A stretch of DNA of 64,000 nucleotides from Halomonas sp. QHL1 (GCF_001882345.1 NZ_MINL01000001.1:947008-1011007); one strand, 5' to 3'; shown: positions 49,694-59,707, counted from the first letter of the stretch. Program-made: numbers and translations. The notes: generated by a model from the sequence alone, not told the origin.

Positions 49694-51388
49694 ATGCATT
49701 CATCACGCGTTCAAATTCGTCCCCGTCGTCGTCCACCGCTGCGCATCTTGCCGCTAGGGGGATGCGGTGAGATTGGAATGAATCTAACGCTATACGGCTA
49801 CGACGATCACTGGATTGCCGTAGATTGCGGCATGATGATCCGCCAGGATCTTCCCAACTCGCCGCTGCAGGTGCCCAATCTCGACACCCCGAAAACACTG
49901 GGGATCGTGCCCAATGCGCTATTTATCACCCACGGCCATGAAGACCACATTGGCGCGGTTGCTTGGCTCTGGCCGATGTGGAACTGCCCGATTTATGCCA
50001 CCCCGCTGGCGGCTGGGCTGTTGCGCCTGAAGTTTGCCGAACATCAGCTTAGCAGTGCAGCGATCCATGTTATTGAACCTGGAGAGGCACTGGAAAGCGG
50101 GCCATTTACGCTGCGCTACCTACTTTTAACCCACTCGATTCCCGAAAGCTGTGCGCTGATTATGATGGCCGGTGGCTATCGCGTTCTACATACCGGCGAT
50201 TGGAAACTCGATCCTGAGCCGATCATCGGCACGCCGATAAGCGCGGCCCACTTCAAGGCGCTTGCGCCGGTTGATTTAGTGGTAGGCGATTCTACTAACG
50301 CCCCCATGCCTGGGCACTCCGGCAGCGAGGGGGACGTTGCCCGTGCGCTGGCAAAAACACTCGCCAAATGCCAGGGCCGGGTAGTGGTCTCCTGCTTTGC
50401 CAGCAATCTTGCCCGGGTATTAGCGATAGGACGCGCCGCTCAGAAGTGTGGCCGCCGTATCAGCTTGATGGGCCGTTCAATGGAGCGCATGGTCAGCGTT
50501 GCCCGGGGGCTCGGCTATATGGATGATTTGCCGCCGCTGGTGCCCAACCACGACCTAGGTTATCTCCCCCCGGATGAAGTGGTGATTATCGCCACCGGCA
50601 GCCAAGGGGAGTCCCGCGCTGCGCTACAGCGTCTAGCCCAAGGGCGCCATCCGTTTGTTGATCTTCAGCCGGGCGATAACGTCATATTTTCGGCTAAGGC
50701 CATTCCCGGCAATGAACGCCCCATTGAGCAGCTTAAAAAACGTTTGGCGCACTTGGGTATAAACATTTACGACGAGTTCAATCACCCTGAGCTGCACGCT
50801 ACCGGGCACCCCGCCCAGGATGAGCTGATCAAGCTGTATCAGTGGGTCAGGCCAAAGCATCTCATGCCAGTGCATGGCGAAGCCCGCCATCAGCAGGCCC
50901 ATCAGGCTATTGCCAAACAGCTAGGCATTAGCGCTCCGCTGGCGCCGGTGAACGGCGATCTAATCTGTTTTGATAGCCACGGGCTGCGCTGTGAGGCGCG
51001 CTATCCGCAGCCGCCCTGCATAGTCAGTCAAAACAGCGTGGTGCCCCACCCAGGCCTGGAGGTGAATGACGCCAACAAGGCCCGTCGCGGCAGCTTATAC
51101 TTAGCGCTGCCGGTAACTGCCACCGACACCGGATGGGCGCGTATCGGCCGTTTGATGCTGGATGCTTCGGGGGCCAGCCCGCTGGACGAAGATAGCTTTA
51201 GCGATTGGCTGGATGATCGGCTTGAGGAAATTGAGGCGGAAACGCTTGCTGACTTGCGCCAAGCACTGCAGCCTCGCTTGGTTCACTGGCTGGCAGAGCA
51301 TATGCAGCACTTGCCCGACGTGCATCTTCAAATTATGGCCGCCGAAATGCCCGAATCTGCTGCGTATGAAAGTGCCGTTAACCGTTAG
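49694..51388 (+). CDS. RNase J-type metallo-beta-lactamase/beta-CASP ribonuclease
   Basis: A 564-residue putative ribonuclease. The metallo-beta-lactamase motif HGHEDH (80-85) binds two metals; further motifs THSIPES, HTGDWKLD and DSTNA are typical of RNase J, and the beta-CASP domain (GSQGE, NVIFSAKAIPGNE, MPVHGEARH) follows. It should have 5'-exonuclease and endonuclease activity on RNA. RNase J is unusual beside RNase E-type turnover in gammaproteobacteria, and the C-terminal domain after about 470 looks short. The basic start (RPRRRPP) may bind RNA. Confidence 0.87.
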   Translation: MHSSRVQIRPRRRPPLRILPLGGCGEIGMNLTLYGYDDHWIAVDCGMMIRQDLPNSPLQVPNLDTPKTLGIVPNALFITHGHEDHIGAVAWLWPMWNCPIYATPLAAGLLRLKFAEHQLSSAAIHVIEPGEALESGPFTLRYLLLTHSIPESCALIMMAGGYRVLHTGDWKLDPEPIIGTPISAAHFKALAPVDLVVGDSTNAPMPGHSGSEGDVARALAKTLAKCQGRVVVSCFASNLARVLAIGRAAQKCGRRISLMGRSMERMVSVARGLGYMDDLPPLVPNHDLGYLPPDEVVIIATGSQGESRAALQRLAQGRHPFVDLQPGDNVIFSAKAIPGNERPIEQLKKRLAHLGINIYDEFNHPELHATGHPAQDELIKLYQWVRPKHLMPVHGEARHQQAHQAIAKQLGISAPLAPVNGDLICFDSHGLRCEARYPQPPCIVSQNSVVPHPGLEVNDANKARRGSLYLALPVTATDTGWARIGRLMLDASGASPLDEDSFSDWLDDRLEEIEAETLADLRQALQPRLVHWLAEHMQHLPDVHLQIMAAEMPESAAYESAVNR

Positions 51389-51422
51389 AGCTGCATCATT
51401 CAACGACGGAAATAAAACCCAG

Positions 51423-51480
51423 ATTGCTTCACTGCGTTCGCAATGACAGTTTTGTGTCATTGCAACGAGCGCAGCGATGC
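51423..51480. repeat. REP-like palindromic element
   Basis: ATTGCTTC...GCAATGAC and GTCATTGC...GCGATGC form an imperfect inverted repeat of about 25 bp per arm around AGTTTTGT, between the converging RNase J and moaE genes. The sequence has the character of dispersed intergenic repeats; copy number cannot be judged here. Confidence 0.6.
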
Positions 51481-51486
51481 GGCACT

Positions 51487-51960
51487 TCACTCCCAGCGCG
51501 CTGCATCCTGTTGATCGGTGTGACGTTCTTTCACCCAGTACTCGCCCTGAGCAGAGTGCTCTTTCTTCCAGAAAGGCGCCTGGGTTTTCAGATAATCCAT
51601 AATGAAATCGCAGGCTACAAACGCCGCGCGCCGGTGTGCGCTGGCTACGAGCACACGCACAATCGGATCGCCTGGCGCCAAGTATCCAACACGATGAATA
51701 ATCCGCACCGCCTGGAGAGACCAGCGCTGCCAGGCCTGTTCACCGATCTCTGTCAGCGTGCGTTCGGTCATTCCCGGATAGTGTTCCAGCGTTAACCCCG
51801 TGACATCCGGCGTTTCATTAAAATCACGCACTAGCCCGGTAAAGCTCACCACCGCGCCAATATCGCTGCGCCCCGCTAAGGCGTCGTCATAGCCGTAGGC
51901 CATTGAGAACGGGGCTGCTTGAATGGCCACTTTAATATCCAGCTTATTATCCACCCTCAC
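51487..51960 (-). CDS. moaE: Molybdopterin synthase catalytic subunit MoaE
   Basis: A 157-residue subunit that with MoaD thiocarboxylate turns cyclic pyranopterin monophosphate into molybdopterin. AHRRAAF (about 109-115) and the WKKE motif (K131/K132) are the active-site signatures. The start is a GTG at 51960 (or 51954) that overlaps the upstream stop, so it is coupled to the moaC-moaD fusion carrying its partner. Confidence 0.93.
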   Translation of the reverse strand: MRVDNKLDIKVAIQAAPFSMAYGYDDALAGRSDIGAVVSFTGLVRDFNETPDVTGLTLEHYPGMTERTLTEIGEQAWQRWSLQAVRIIHRVGYLAPGDPIVRVLVASAHRRAAFVACDFIMDYLKTQAPFWKKEHSAQGEYWVKERHTDQQDAARWE

Positions 51961-52754
51961 CCCCCTGTTACTGGCGGGAAAAACGCCACTTCGTCATCAT
52001 CGGTCACTAACGCTTCGTCATTAGCCATGACTTGGTTAATTGCACACAGCGTGCGCTGGTCGGTGAGCTGTTTAAAGCGACTATCCTGCTCCGCCAGTGC
52101 GGCCTTTAATCCGCTAATGTCGCGGCTAGCCAGTTGATCAAGGCTCACAACCGCCTCGCTCTCGCCTACCCGCTCGCGCAGTTCGGCTAAAAACTTAACC
52201 CGTACGCAGGGTGAAGGGCAGCGCTCGCCCAAGCTAACTTCTCCAGCCACGCCGTCACCGGTGACAATGGGCGCCTGGGAGCTATTGCGCTGGTAGTCGC
52301 CGCGCAGGCCACCCTGCTTACTGTCGAGCTGGATGGCCTCGATCCGCATACCTTTATCGACCGCTTTGCACATATCGTAAAGCGTCAAACAGGCTACCGA
52401 GACGGCGGTAAGGGCTTCCATTTCAACCCCGGTGCGACCATTCAAACGACACAATGAGGTCACATGAACGCAGGATTCGGCCACATCGATATCGAATTCA
52501 ACCGACACTTTGGAGAGCGCCAGTGAATGGCAGAGAGGAATCAACTCATGGGTGCGTTTGGCCGCCTGGATACCAGCGATTCGCGCGGTGGCCAGCACAT
52601 CGCCCTTGGGCAATTCACCATCGCTAAGCAGTTTCAGCGTTTCAGGTTGCATCACAATGCGCCCCGAGGCGACGGCTTCGCGACGGGTTTCTTGCTTATC
52701 GCCGACATCCACCATATTGGCTTCGCCACGGGTATTGAGGTGGGTCAGATGCAT
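51957..52754 (-). CDS. moaC: Fused MoaC-MoaD: cyclic pyranopterin monophosphate synthase plus molybdopterin synthase small subunit
   Basis: A 265-residue fusion. Residues 1 to about 160 are MoaC (THLN at the start, DMCK 127-130 and DSKQGG 144-149 with the catalytic residues); 182-265 are MoaD, a ubiquitin-like sulfur carrier ending in the required C-terminal Gly-Gly (264-265). A free C-terminal GG is kept, so the MoaD part can still be thiocarboxylated. The link of about 20 residues is flexible. Downstream moaE overlaps by 4 nt. A short tandem-repeat reading frame ends 4 nt before the ATG. Confidence 0.92.
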   Translation of the reverse strand: MHLTHLNTRGEANMVDVGDKQETRREAVASGRIVMQPETLKLLSDGELPKGDVLATARIAGIQAAKRTHELIPLCHSLALSKVSVEFDIDVAESCVHVTSLCRLNGRTGVEMEALTAVSVACLTLYDMCKAVDKGMRIEAIQLDSKQGGLRGDYQRNSSQAPIVTGDGVAGEVSLGERCPSPCVRVKFLAELRERVGESEAVVSLDQLASRDISGLKAALAEQDSRFKQLTDQRTLCAINQVMANDEALVTDDDEVAFFPPVTGG

Positions 52755-52758
52755 GTTG

Positions 52759-52812
52759 TCACCATTGCTGTTTTGAAGACATATGTTTTGAGGACATACG
52801 TTTTGAAGACAT
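52759..52812 (-). CDS. Candidate 17-residue leader peptide before moaC
   Basis: The minus strand encodes [17 protein letters not shown] followed by TGA, ending 4 nt upstream of the moaC ATG. It is built from three copies of a 15-nt repeat. It has no strong ribosome site and is in another frame from moaC. Translational coupling to moaC is possible; expression is not shown. Confidence 0.3.
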   Translation of the reverse strand: MSSKRMSSKHMSSKQQW

Positions 52813-52830
52813 ACTTTTTTTAAGACATAG
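52771..52830. repeat. Four 15-bp tandem repeats between mobB and moaC
   Basis: Units start at 52771, 52786, 52801 and 52816, each close to TTTTGAAGACATATG. The fourth includes the end of mobB, so the array may have grown from the mobB stop region. Confidence 0.85.
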
Positions 52831-53368
52831 TATCGTTTTTAGCGCTTAACCAGGCTACTACCCATTGTGCAATCGCTTCGTGATCGTCTAGATCTAACTG
52901 GGCCACCGAAGCCGCTAGGGCGATTGGTGGTGGCGCGCTCAGCGCGGCTGCCTCAACCCAAGGCCCGGTTAAAATAGCCTCATCGCCAATGCCATTGCGG
53001 TAAAGCACCAGCTTGGGAATCGGCCAAGCCTTGAAACCTTCGACAATCACCAAGTCGGGGTTGTGCGGCGCCATCATGGCAATTAACTGGGCTAAATCAG
53101 GCTCTTTCTGGCCAGGGGTTTCCTGCATCAGCGCAAAGCGCTGGCGAGAAGCCACCAGTACCGGCGCAGCACCTGCGCTGCGCAGCTTATAACTATCTTT
53201 ACCGGGCTGGTCGACATCAAACGAGTGGTGAGCATGCTTAATGACAGCAACTTTCAAACCATACTCACCTAATCGTGGTAGCAGCTTCTCTAACAGCGTC
53301 GTTTTTCCGGTGCCGCTCCAGGCAGCAATCCCCAGTACGGGAAAGGGTGCGGTTAGTTCTTTTTCCAT
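52820..53368 (-). CDS. mobB: Molybdopterin-guanine dinucleotide biosynthesis protein MobB
   Basis: A 182-residue GTP-binding accessory protein that helps MobA attach GMP to molybdopterin. Walker A WSGTGKTT is at 17-24, and the [19 protein letters not shown] block follows. ATG 53368 has AGGAG about 11 nt upstream; a GTG at 53392 would overlap it. Lies just upstream of moaCD-moaE on the same strand. Confidence 0.88.
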   Translation of the reverse strand: MEKELTAPFPVLGIAAWSGTGKTTLLEKLLPRLGEYGLKVAVIKHAHHSFDVDQPGKDSYKLRSAGAAPVLVASRQRFALMQETPGQKEPDLAQLIAMMAPHNPDLVIVEGFKAWPIPKLVLYRNGIGDEAILTGPWVEAAALSAPPPIALAASVAQLDLDDHEAIAQWVVAWLSAKNDTMS

Positions 53369-53439
53369 GCTGCCAAGACTCCTGATGATCACTAAACGCT
53401 ACCGTTCTAACGATCCACGCAGCGCTATAGAAGATGACT

Positions 53440-54672
53440 CTACTCGCCCTCTTGCTCGCGGGGTAATAGCCAGTTCAACGCAATACCCACCAAGGCGGCC
53501 AGGCTAACGCCCTGCAGCGTAAACTGACCACCGCCAAACTGCATCCCGCCAATCCCGAACACCAATATTAGCGAGACCACCACTAGGTTGCGCGCGGCTG
53601 TCAGTGACTGCCCTGCACGTACCAAGGTGTTCATACCAACCACCGCAATGGAGCCAAACAGTAGCGTCATAATGCCGCCCATTACCGGGCCAGGAATGGT
53701 CTGCAGCAGCGCGCCAAGCTTGGACACAAACGCCAGCACAATGGCAATAATCGCGGCAACGATCATGTACTTGGGATTAAACGCCCGAGTGAGGGTTACC
53801 GCGCCGGTGACTTCCGAGTACGTGGTGTTCGGCGGTCCGCCGAATAGCGCTGCCACGCTGGTCGCCAAGCCGTCGCCTAACAGGGTGCGGTGTAGGCCAG
53901 GCTTTTCCAGGTAGTTTTTGCGGGTCACCGAACCAATCGCCACCATATCACCAATGTGCTCTACCGCTGGGGCAATCGCGACCGGAATCATAAATAGAAT
54001 GGCCGCCCAATGAAAACTGGGTGCGGTAAAGCTGGGTATCGATAGCCACGCCGCCTCACGCACCGGCGTAAAGTCGACGACCCCCATCACCAACGCCAAA
54101 CAATAGCCGGTGACAATGCCGCCAATGATCGGCACTAGGCGAAGCAGCCCACGGCCAAAAACGGCCAGCACTAATGTCACCAATAAGCTGGTCATCGAGA
54201 GGAAAATCGCCGCGCCATAGCCGATGTTGTCGCTGGTTTCACCGGTCGCCATGCTAACCGCCACCGGCGCCAGCGCCAGGCCAATCACCATAATTACAGG
54301 CCCCACCACCACAGCAGGCAGTAAGCGGTGCAGCCAGGCAGTGCCTTTTAAGCGCACAGCCTGGGAAATCGCCACATAGACCAGTCCCGCCGCCATTAGC
54401 CCGCCCATGGTCGCCGAAACGCCAAAGCTCGCCACAGAGCCTTGGATAGGCGCAATAAAGGCAAACGATGAAGCTAAAAACACCGGTACGCTCTGTTTGG
54501 TCACCCCATGAAAGACTAAGGTTCCCACCCCAGCTGTGAACAGCGCAACGCTTGGATCGAGTCCTGTCAAAAGCGGCACCAACACCAGGGCGCCAAACGC
54601 CACAAATAGCATTTGTGCGCCGGTTAAAATGACTTTTGGCCACGACTCAGCCTGACTGGCAGCTTCACGCAT
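53440..54672 (-). CDS. uraA: Uracil permease (NCS2 family)
   Basis: A 410-residue, roughly 14-helix proton symporter. The sequence and position next to upp support uracil as substrate; NTTYSEVTGAV near 280 is the transport-site signature. ATG 54672 is used, with TAGGA 8 nt upstream. A terminator lies between it and upp. Confidence 0.9.
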   Translation of the reverse strand: MREAASQAESWPKVILTGAQMLFVAFGALVLVPLLTGLDPSVALFTAGVGTLVFHGVTKQSVPVFLASSFAFIAPIQGSVASFGVSATMGGLMAAGLVYVAISQAVRLKGTAWLHRLLPAVVVGPVIMVIGLALAPVAVSMATGETSDNIGYGAAIFLSMTSLLVTLVLAVFGRGLLRLVPIIGGIVTGYCLALVMGVVDFTPVREAAWLSIPSFTAPSFHWAAILFMIPVAIAPAVEHIGDMVAIGSVTRKNYLEKPGLHRTLLGDGLATSVAALFGGPPNTTYSEVTGAVTLTRAFNPKYMIVAAIIAIVLAFVSKLGALLQTIPGPVMGGIMTLLFGSIAVVGMNTLVRAGQSLTAARNLVVVSLILVFGIGGMQFGGGQFTLQGVSLAALVGIALNWLLPREQEGE

Positions 54673-54709
54673 AAGTGAATTCCTAGTGATTATTCGATAG
54701 TAGGTGTGC

Positions 54710-54743
54710 AAAAAAATGCCCCTGACGCTGGGCGTAAGGGGCA
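54710..54743 (-). terminator. Terminator/attenuator between upp and uraA
   Basis: TGCCCCT (54717-54723) pairs with AGGGGCA (54737-54743), with an inner ACGC/GCGT helix, followed on the minus strand by seven U. It should end most upp transcripts, leaving uraA to read-through or its own start. Confidence 0.8.
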
Positions 54744-54759
54744 ATGTCAGTAACGATGC

Positions 54760-55389
54760 TTAGCGCGTTCCGAAAATCTTATCGCCAGCGTCACCCAGTC
54801 CGGGGACGATGTAGCCATTTTCGTCAAGGCGGTCATCGATTGAGGCGGTGTAAATTTCAATATCGGGGTAAGCGTCCTGCACCCGTTTGATACCTTCAGG
54901 GGCGGCGACGAGCACGATCACCTTCATATGCTCACAGCCACGCTCGCGCAGCATATCCAGTGTTGCCACCATCGAACCACCGGTCGCTAGCATGGGATCT
55001 ATCACGATCGCCATGCGCTCTTCGATATCGTTGGCAAACTTGGCAAAGTAAGGCACCGGCTGCAGCGTCTCTTCATCGCGATAAAGACCGACCACACTTA
55101 CCCGCGCACTCGGGATCAGATCCGTTACGCCTTCCAGCATGCCGAGCCCGGCACGCAGAATCGGTACGACGGTGACTTTTTTACCTTTTAATCGACGCGT
55201 GGCAATCGGCTCGCCATTCCATCCCTGGATTTCATGATCTTCCAGCTCAAGACCTTTGGTTGCTTCATAGGTCAATAGCTTGGCGACTTCACCTGCCAGT
55301 TCACGAAAGCTCTTAGTGCTCAGGTCAACTTCGCGCATCAGACCCAGCTTATGTTGTACAAGCGGATGGTTAATGGCGTAAACACTCAT
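54760..55389 (-). CDS. upp: Uracil phosphoribosyltransferase
   Basis: A 209-residue salvage enzyme converting uracil and PRPP to UMP, the usual length. The PRPP-binding [10 protein letters not shown] (about 131-140) and the C-terminal [12 protein letters not shown] loop are intact. Functions with UraA, encoded immediately downstream. Confidence 0.95.
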   Translation of the reverse strand: MSVYAINHPLVQHKLGLMREVDLSTKSFRELAGEVAKLLTYEATKGLELEDHEIQGWNGEPIATRRLKGKKVTVVPILRAGLGMLEGVTDLIPSARVSVVGLYRDEETLQPVPYFAKFANDIEERMAIVIDPMLATGGSMVATLDMLRERGCEHMKVIVLVAAPEGIKRVQDAYPDIEIYTASIDDRLDENGYIVPGLGDAGDKIFGTR

Positions 55390-55484
55390 GGGACTTCCTC
55401 ACTGCAGGGGATTCAGAATGGCAACCAAGGTTGCATCAGCTAGGCACAAAATTGCGCGTATTCTACCCGCAACCACTTACGAGG

Positions 55485-56168
55485 TTAAGGGGTTTCAGGC
55501 AATTGCCACTCGATGGGGGCTCGCCCTTGCGCTTGCAGAAATTGATTGGCTTGGGAAAAATGCCGAGTGCCAAAAAAACCCCGGTGCGCAGAGAGCGGTG
55601 AAGGGTGCGGGGCTTCCAGTATTAAGTGGCGCCCCTGGTCGATCAGCGCCTTCTTCTGGCGCGCATGACTGCCCCATAACAGAAACACACAAGGAGGCGC
55701 GTGCTGGCTGACGGTTTCAATCGCGCGATCAGTGAAGGGCTCCCACCCTTTACCGCGATGCGACGCCGCATTGCCCTGCTCCACGGTCAGCGAGGTGTTT
55801 AACAACAACACGCCCTGCTTGGCCCATGCTTCCAGATGGCCGTGGCGCACTGGGGTAAAGCCAACATCGGTGGCCAACTCTTTGTAGATATTGACCAGCG
55901 ACGGCGGTACGGGCACACCGGGCTGCACGGAAAAGCATAAGCCGTGGGCCTGATTGGGCCCGTGGTAAGGATCCTGGCCTAAAATAACCACCTTCACTTC
56001 ATTCAACGGGGTCAGCTCAAAGGCACGAAACCACTGCGTTGAGTGGGGATATATGATCTTCTTCGCGGCCTTTTGCTGCGCCAAAAAAACTTTGAGCGTC
56101 AGCATATAGTCAGCCTGAAACTCATTACCCAGCCACTGACTCCAATCGTCGGGAAGCGGATTGGCCAT
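55485..56168 (-). CDS. ung: Uracil-DNA glycosylase
   Basis: A 227-residue family-1 enzyme removing uracil from DNA. Catalytic D66 lies in GQDPYHG (64-70) and H188 in [13 protein letters not shown] (188-200), the minor-groove loop. It begins 2 nt after gpt, the last gene of azgA-apt-gpt-ung. Confidence 0.95.
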   Translation of the reverse strand: MANPLPDDWSQWLGNEFQADYMLTLKVFLAQQKAAKKIIYPHSTQWFRAFELTPLNEVKVVILGQDPYHGPNQAHGLCFSVQPGVPVPPSLVNIYKELATDVGFTPVRHGHLEAWAKQGVLLLNTSLTVEQGNAASHRGKGWEPFTDRAIETVSQHAPPCVFLLWGSHARQKKALIDQGRHLILEAPHPSPLSAHRGFFGTRHFSQANQFLQAQGRAPIEWQLPETP

Positions 56169-56170
56169 TA

Positions 56171-56650
56171 TTACCTCTTCATTTGATCAACAAGCGGCTC
56201 AACGTAGGCGACGCCCATATCCCAGGGGAACTGAATCCAGCACTGTTGGGCCACTTCGGTCAGGTATTGATCCACCAAGGGGCGACCGTCTGGCTTGGCG
56301 TAGATAGTCACAAAGTGAGCTTTAGGCAGCATTTTGCGTACTGCCCGCGCCGTTTTGCCAGTATCCACCAAGTCATCGACCAGCAACCAGCCATCACCGT
56401 CATGATCGACGCCCTTCATAATATCCAGGCCGCCTTGATCCATATGGTCATAGCTTTTAATGCACACGGTATCGATCAAGCGGATATTAAGCTCCCGAGC
56501 AATCAGCGCGGCGGGTATTAACCCGCCACGGGTAATCGCTACGATGCCTTTAAAGTCACGTTCGATCATCTGGTGACAAAGCGTACGCACATCACGGTGC
56601 AACTGATCCCAGGAGACGGTGAAGTGTTGATGGTAGCGATCGCTGCTCAT
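56171..56650 (-). CDS. gpt: Xanthine-guanine phosphoribosyltransferase
   Basis: A 159-residue enzyme salvaging guanine and xanthine. [11 protein letters not shown] (about 38-48) and the PRPP loop [14 protein letters not shown] (about 88-101) match E. coli Gpt in length and order. It starts 6 nt after apt. Confidence 0.93.
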   Translation of the reverse strand: MSSDRYHQHFTVSWDQLHRDVRTLCHQMIERDFKGIVAITRGGLIPAALIARELNIRLIDTVCIKSYDHMDQGGLDIMKGVDHDGDGWLLVDDLVDTGKTARAVRKMLPKAHFVTIYAKPDGRPLVDQYLTEVAQQCWIQFPWDMGVAYVEPLVDQMKR

Positions 56651-56656
56651 GGGGAA

Positions 56657-57202
56657 TTACTCGTCTTCATTGAAAGAACATACGGCGAATACGCTGTAAC
56701 CGGCATCGCGAATTTTCTGCGAACCACCCAACTCGGGTAGATCGATAATAGTGGCTGTCTCAACTACCTGGCCTCCGCTGCGCTGGATCAGGTTGGCCGC
56801 TGCCAGCATGGTGCCACCGGTGGCGATCAGGTCATCCATCAGCAGGATACGATCATCTTTCTGGAACGCATCGGAGTGCAGCTCCACTTCAGAATGCCCG
56901 TACTCCAGCGTATACGTCTCGCTGATGGTCTTGAAGGGCAGCTTGCCCTTCTTACGTACCGGCACAAAGCTACAACCCAATTCATACGCAAGCGGCGCGC
57001 CAATAATAAAACCACGCGCATCAATCGCCGCGATGGCATCCAGGTTCATCTCCTGATAGCGATGAACGAAGCTATCGATCAGTTTGCGAAAGGCCGCGCT
57101 ATTTTGCAGCAATGGGGTGATGTCGCGAAAATTTACCCCCTGTTCAGGCCAATCGGGAACCGTGCGAATAACGGACTTAATGTAGTCGCCGTAGATGCTC
57201 AT
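56657..57202 (-). CDS. apt: Adenine phosphoribosyltransferase
   Basis: A 181-residue enzyme turning adenine into AMP. The PRPP loop [15 protein letters not shown] (about 118-132) is intact. ATG 57202 is chosen: GAGAG lies upstream and the length matches the family; a longer frame adds 23 residues without homology. It follows the purine permease by 40 nt. Confidence 0.94.
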   Translation of the reverse strand: MSIYGDYIKSVIRTVPDWPEQGVNFRDITPLLQNSAAFRKLIDSFVHRYQEMNLDAIAAIDARGFIIGAPLAYELGCSFVPVRKKGKLPFKTISETYTLEYGHSEVELHSDAFQKDDRILLMDDLIATGGTMLAAANLIQRSGGQVVETATIIDLPELGGSQKIRDAGYSVFAVCSFNEDE

Positions 57203-57242
57203 CGCGTCTCTCATTGAGTAATAAAAAGTGGTAATGATTAAA

Positions 57243-58541
57243 TCAAACCAAGAAAAGGTATCTTGCCGCAAACAGCAGCGCCAAAATAATCACCGCCGGA
57301 TTCAGGTCGCTAAAGCGGCCCGACAGTGCCTTGATCGCCACATAGCTTATAAAGCCAAGCGCGATACCTTCGGCAATCGAAAATGTCAGCGGCATCGCCA
57401 GGGCAGCAATCAGTACCGGCGCGGCGTCGGTGGGGTCTTCCCAATTCGCGTGGGCCAAACTTCCCGCCATCAGTACCGCTACATATAGCAGCGCACCTGC
57501 GGTAGCGTAGGCCGGAATCGAACCCGCCAGCGGCGCAAAGAACAGGCTGATCAGGAACAGAACACCAACCACTACCGCCGTTAAGCCAGTACGGCCACCC
57601 GACGCGATACCTGCAGTAGATTCAATGTAGCTAGTCGTAGTGGAAGTACCCAATGCGGCACCCGCCATTGACGCGGTGCTGTCGGCCATCATGGCGCGAC
57701 CAATACGCGGTAACTTGCCATCCTTGTCCAGCAGCTTGCCACGATGGGCAACGCCCACCAGCGTGCCCGAGGTATCAAATAGATCAACAAACAGGAAGGC
57801 AAAGATCACGCTGAGCATTGCCACATCCAGCGCGCCCATCAAATCCATCGCCATAAAGGTAGGCGCAATGGAGGGCGGCATCGACATCAGACCACCATAC
57901 TCATTATGGCCAAGCACCATCGCCGCTACAGTCACACCTAAGATGCCAATCATTACTGCACCGGTGACTTTAAGGTACGCAAGCGCGGTAATCACAAAAA
58001 AGCCCAGCAGTGCATAAATAGCCGGAGGCTGGGAAAGATCACCCAACGAAACAAAGGTCGCGGGGTTGGCCACCACAATACCGGCATTCTTAAGCGCAAT
58101 CATCGCCAGGAAAAGACCAATACCGGCGGCGATCCCCAGCCGTAATGTCATGGGAATGGAGTTAATGATCCACTCGCGGATTTTAAAAATACTTAGAAAG
58201 AAGAAGGTTAAACCAGAGAAGAAGACCGCGCCCAATGCGGCTTCCCAGGTATAGCCCATCCCCAACACTACGCCGTAGGTGAAAAAGGCGTTCAAGCCCA
58301 TGCCGGGCGCCTGGGCAATTGGGTAGTTAGCCCACATCCCCATGACGAAACAGCCAATCGCCGCTGCGAGGCACGTCGCCACGAACACCGCGCCGTAGTC
58401 CATCCCCGCCTCAGACAAAATGCTCGGGTTTACAAAGATGATGTAGGCCATCGTCAGGAAGGTGGTGATCCCGGCGATAACTTCTGTTTTCACATTGGTT
58501 TTGTGCTCGGAGAGCTTGAAATAGTTATCCAGAAGTTTCAT
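57243..58541 (-). CDS. AzgA/PbuG-type hypoxanthine-guanine-adenine permease
   Basis: A 432-residue, about 13-helix NCS2 transporter. [16 protein letters not shown] near 75-90 and [15 protein letters not shown] near 265-279 are characteristic of the AzgA branch. Its place before apt and gpt shows it feeds purine salvage. Upstream is a stable GCTCGC/GCGAGC hairpin and the palindrome ACCGATCGGT (58712-58721), possible regulatory elements; no purine riboswitch was recognised. Confidence 0.9.
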   Translation of the reverse strand: MKLLDNYFKLSEHKTNVKTEVIAGITTFLTMAYIIFVNPSILSEAGMDYGAVFVATCLAAAIGCFVMGMWANYPIAQAPGMGLNAFFTYGVVLGMGYTWEAALGAVFFSGLTFFFLSIFKIREWIINSIPMTLRLGIAAGIGLFLAMIALKNAGIVVANPATFVSLGDLSQPPAIYALLGFFVITALAYLKVTGAVMIGILGVTVAAMVLGHNEYGGLMSMPPSIAPTFMAMDLMGALDVAMLSVIFAFLFVDLFDTSGTLVGVAHRGKLLDKDGKLPRIGRAMMADSTASMAGAALGTSTTTSYIESTAGIASGGRTGLTAVVVGVLFLISLFFAPLAGSIPAYATAGALLYVAVLMAGSLAHANWEDPTDAAPVLIAALAMPLTFSIAEGIALGFISYVAIKALSGRFSDLNPAVIILALLFAARYLFLV

Positions 58542-58763
58542 GAATCTTCTTATCCTTAGCGCTAACGCCGCATGAGTATGCGTTCTGGTGCTGAGAAAAG
58601 CCGCACATACTACCTAAACGCTCGCCGTGATGCGAGCGCCTCAGCGTGGCGACCAATGTTGGCGGAAATAGCCCGCCGCCTAATGCAAAGCAATCTTTAG
58701 GCCATGATATAACCGATCGGTCAACCAATAGCCGATAAAGCTGATTATTGACGCTGCAAGCCC

Positions 58764-59396
58764 TTACTGAACCCCGCTTTTTTGAGAAAGCACGCGCTCC
58801 ACGGTTTCAACGATTACCTGAGTTTGCGGGTCAATTTCGATGTTGACCTGATCACCGGGCGCTCGATCCTGAAGCGTAGTACGCGACAGCGTTTCCGGAA
58901 TTAAATTGACGCTGAACTCCACACCACTGCTCACTGTGTGGCGCACATCACCAATGGTCAGGCTGATACCGTCCACCCCGATATAGCCCTTTTCAAACAC
59001 GAATCGACCCAGCCTTTCCGGCAGTGAAAACCACAGCCGACGGTTGTTAGGCGCTTCTTCAATAGCCACCACTTCTGCCATGGAAATGATGTGGCCCGAC
59101 ATGGAGTGTCCGCCAATTTCATCACCAAAACGCGCCGCGCGCTCTATATTGACGCATTGCCCGGGGGTGATTGCACCAAGATTAGTCAAACGCAGCGTTT
59201 CACGCATCAAATCAAAACTAACGCTATTGCCTTCTATGGCCGTTACCGTTAAGCAAACCCCGTTATGCGCAACAGATGCCCCAATCTCAAGCCCCTCGCG
59301 CATCGATGGCGGCATTTCCACCACATGCACGCGGAAATCATCCAGCTCACGCACCGCCACCACCCTGGCCACTCCTTGCACAATGCCAGTAAACAT
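58764..59396 (-). CDS. ribE: Riboflavin synthase, alpha subunit
   Basis: A 210-residue enzyme dismuting lumazine to riboflavin. Two similar lumazine-binding halves start MFTGIVQGV and GHIISMAEV (about 99-107); VAHNGVCLTV (about 42-51) and GVDGISLTI (about 138-146) hold the active-site residues. It stands alone, without other rib genes or a recognisable FMN riboswitch. Confidence 0.94.
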   Translation of the reverse strand: MFTGIVQGVARVVAVRELDDFRVHVVEMPPSMREGLEIGASVAHNGVCLTVTAIEGNSVSFDLMRETLRLTNLGAITPGQCVNIERAARFGDEIGGHSMSGHIISMAEVVAIEEAPNNRRLWFSLPERLGRFVFEKGYIGVDGISLTIGDVRHTVSSGVEFSVNLIPETLSRTTLQDRAPGDQVNIEIDPQTQVIVETVERVLSQKSGVQ

Positions 59397-59672
59397 AAGG
59401 TTCTTTTCTCCTAATGTAGTAAATACCGTGTCATATAAATTAAGTAGTAAAGTCGGAGTAGTAAGAACTGAGCCGTCAAAAGCTAATTCATTGGCCCAAG
59501 CTTACTACTGGTGCCTCATGTTTGTGCACTCTGTATTGATGCTTTCTTGGCCTATCTATTCCACGCTACCCGCTTTCAAGTCGTCCGCGCAGAACAAAAA
59601 ACTTAAAATTTCATATTATGTAGAAAATAATGCTAACTCACCTCCTTAAAGCATAAAATCAGAGGGCTAAAA
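59397..59672. other. AT-rich intergenic region upstream of the metN leader
   Basis: No gene seen. It holds the upstream region of ribE (minus strand). A perfect AAGGAGG occurs on the minus strand at 59647-59641 but no start codon or frame follows, so it is probably chance. Confidence 0.4.
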
Positions 59673-59701
59673 TTGACATGATCGCCAGCTAACTCTAAAA
59701 T
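59673..59701 (+). promoter_or_regulatory. Near-consensus promoter of the metN leader RNA
   Basis: -35 TTGACA (59673-59678) and -10 TAAAAT (59696-59701), spaced 17 bp, give a start near 59708. This is the best sigma-70 match seen in the window. Confidence 0.7.
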
Positions 59702-59707
59702 TTCGCC

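Noticed and set aside
52755..52830. Molybdenum cofactor riboswitch before moaC
   Set aside because: The region is taken by 15-bp tandem repeats; no moco-type fold is visible.
59397..59672. FMN riboswitch upstream of ribE
   Set aside because: No RFN element conserved sequence found on the minus strand.
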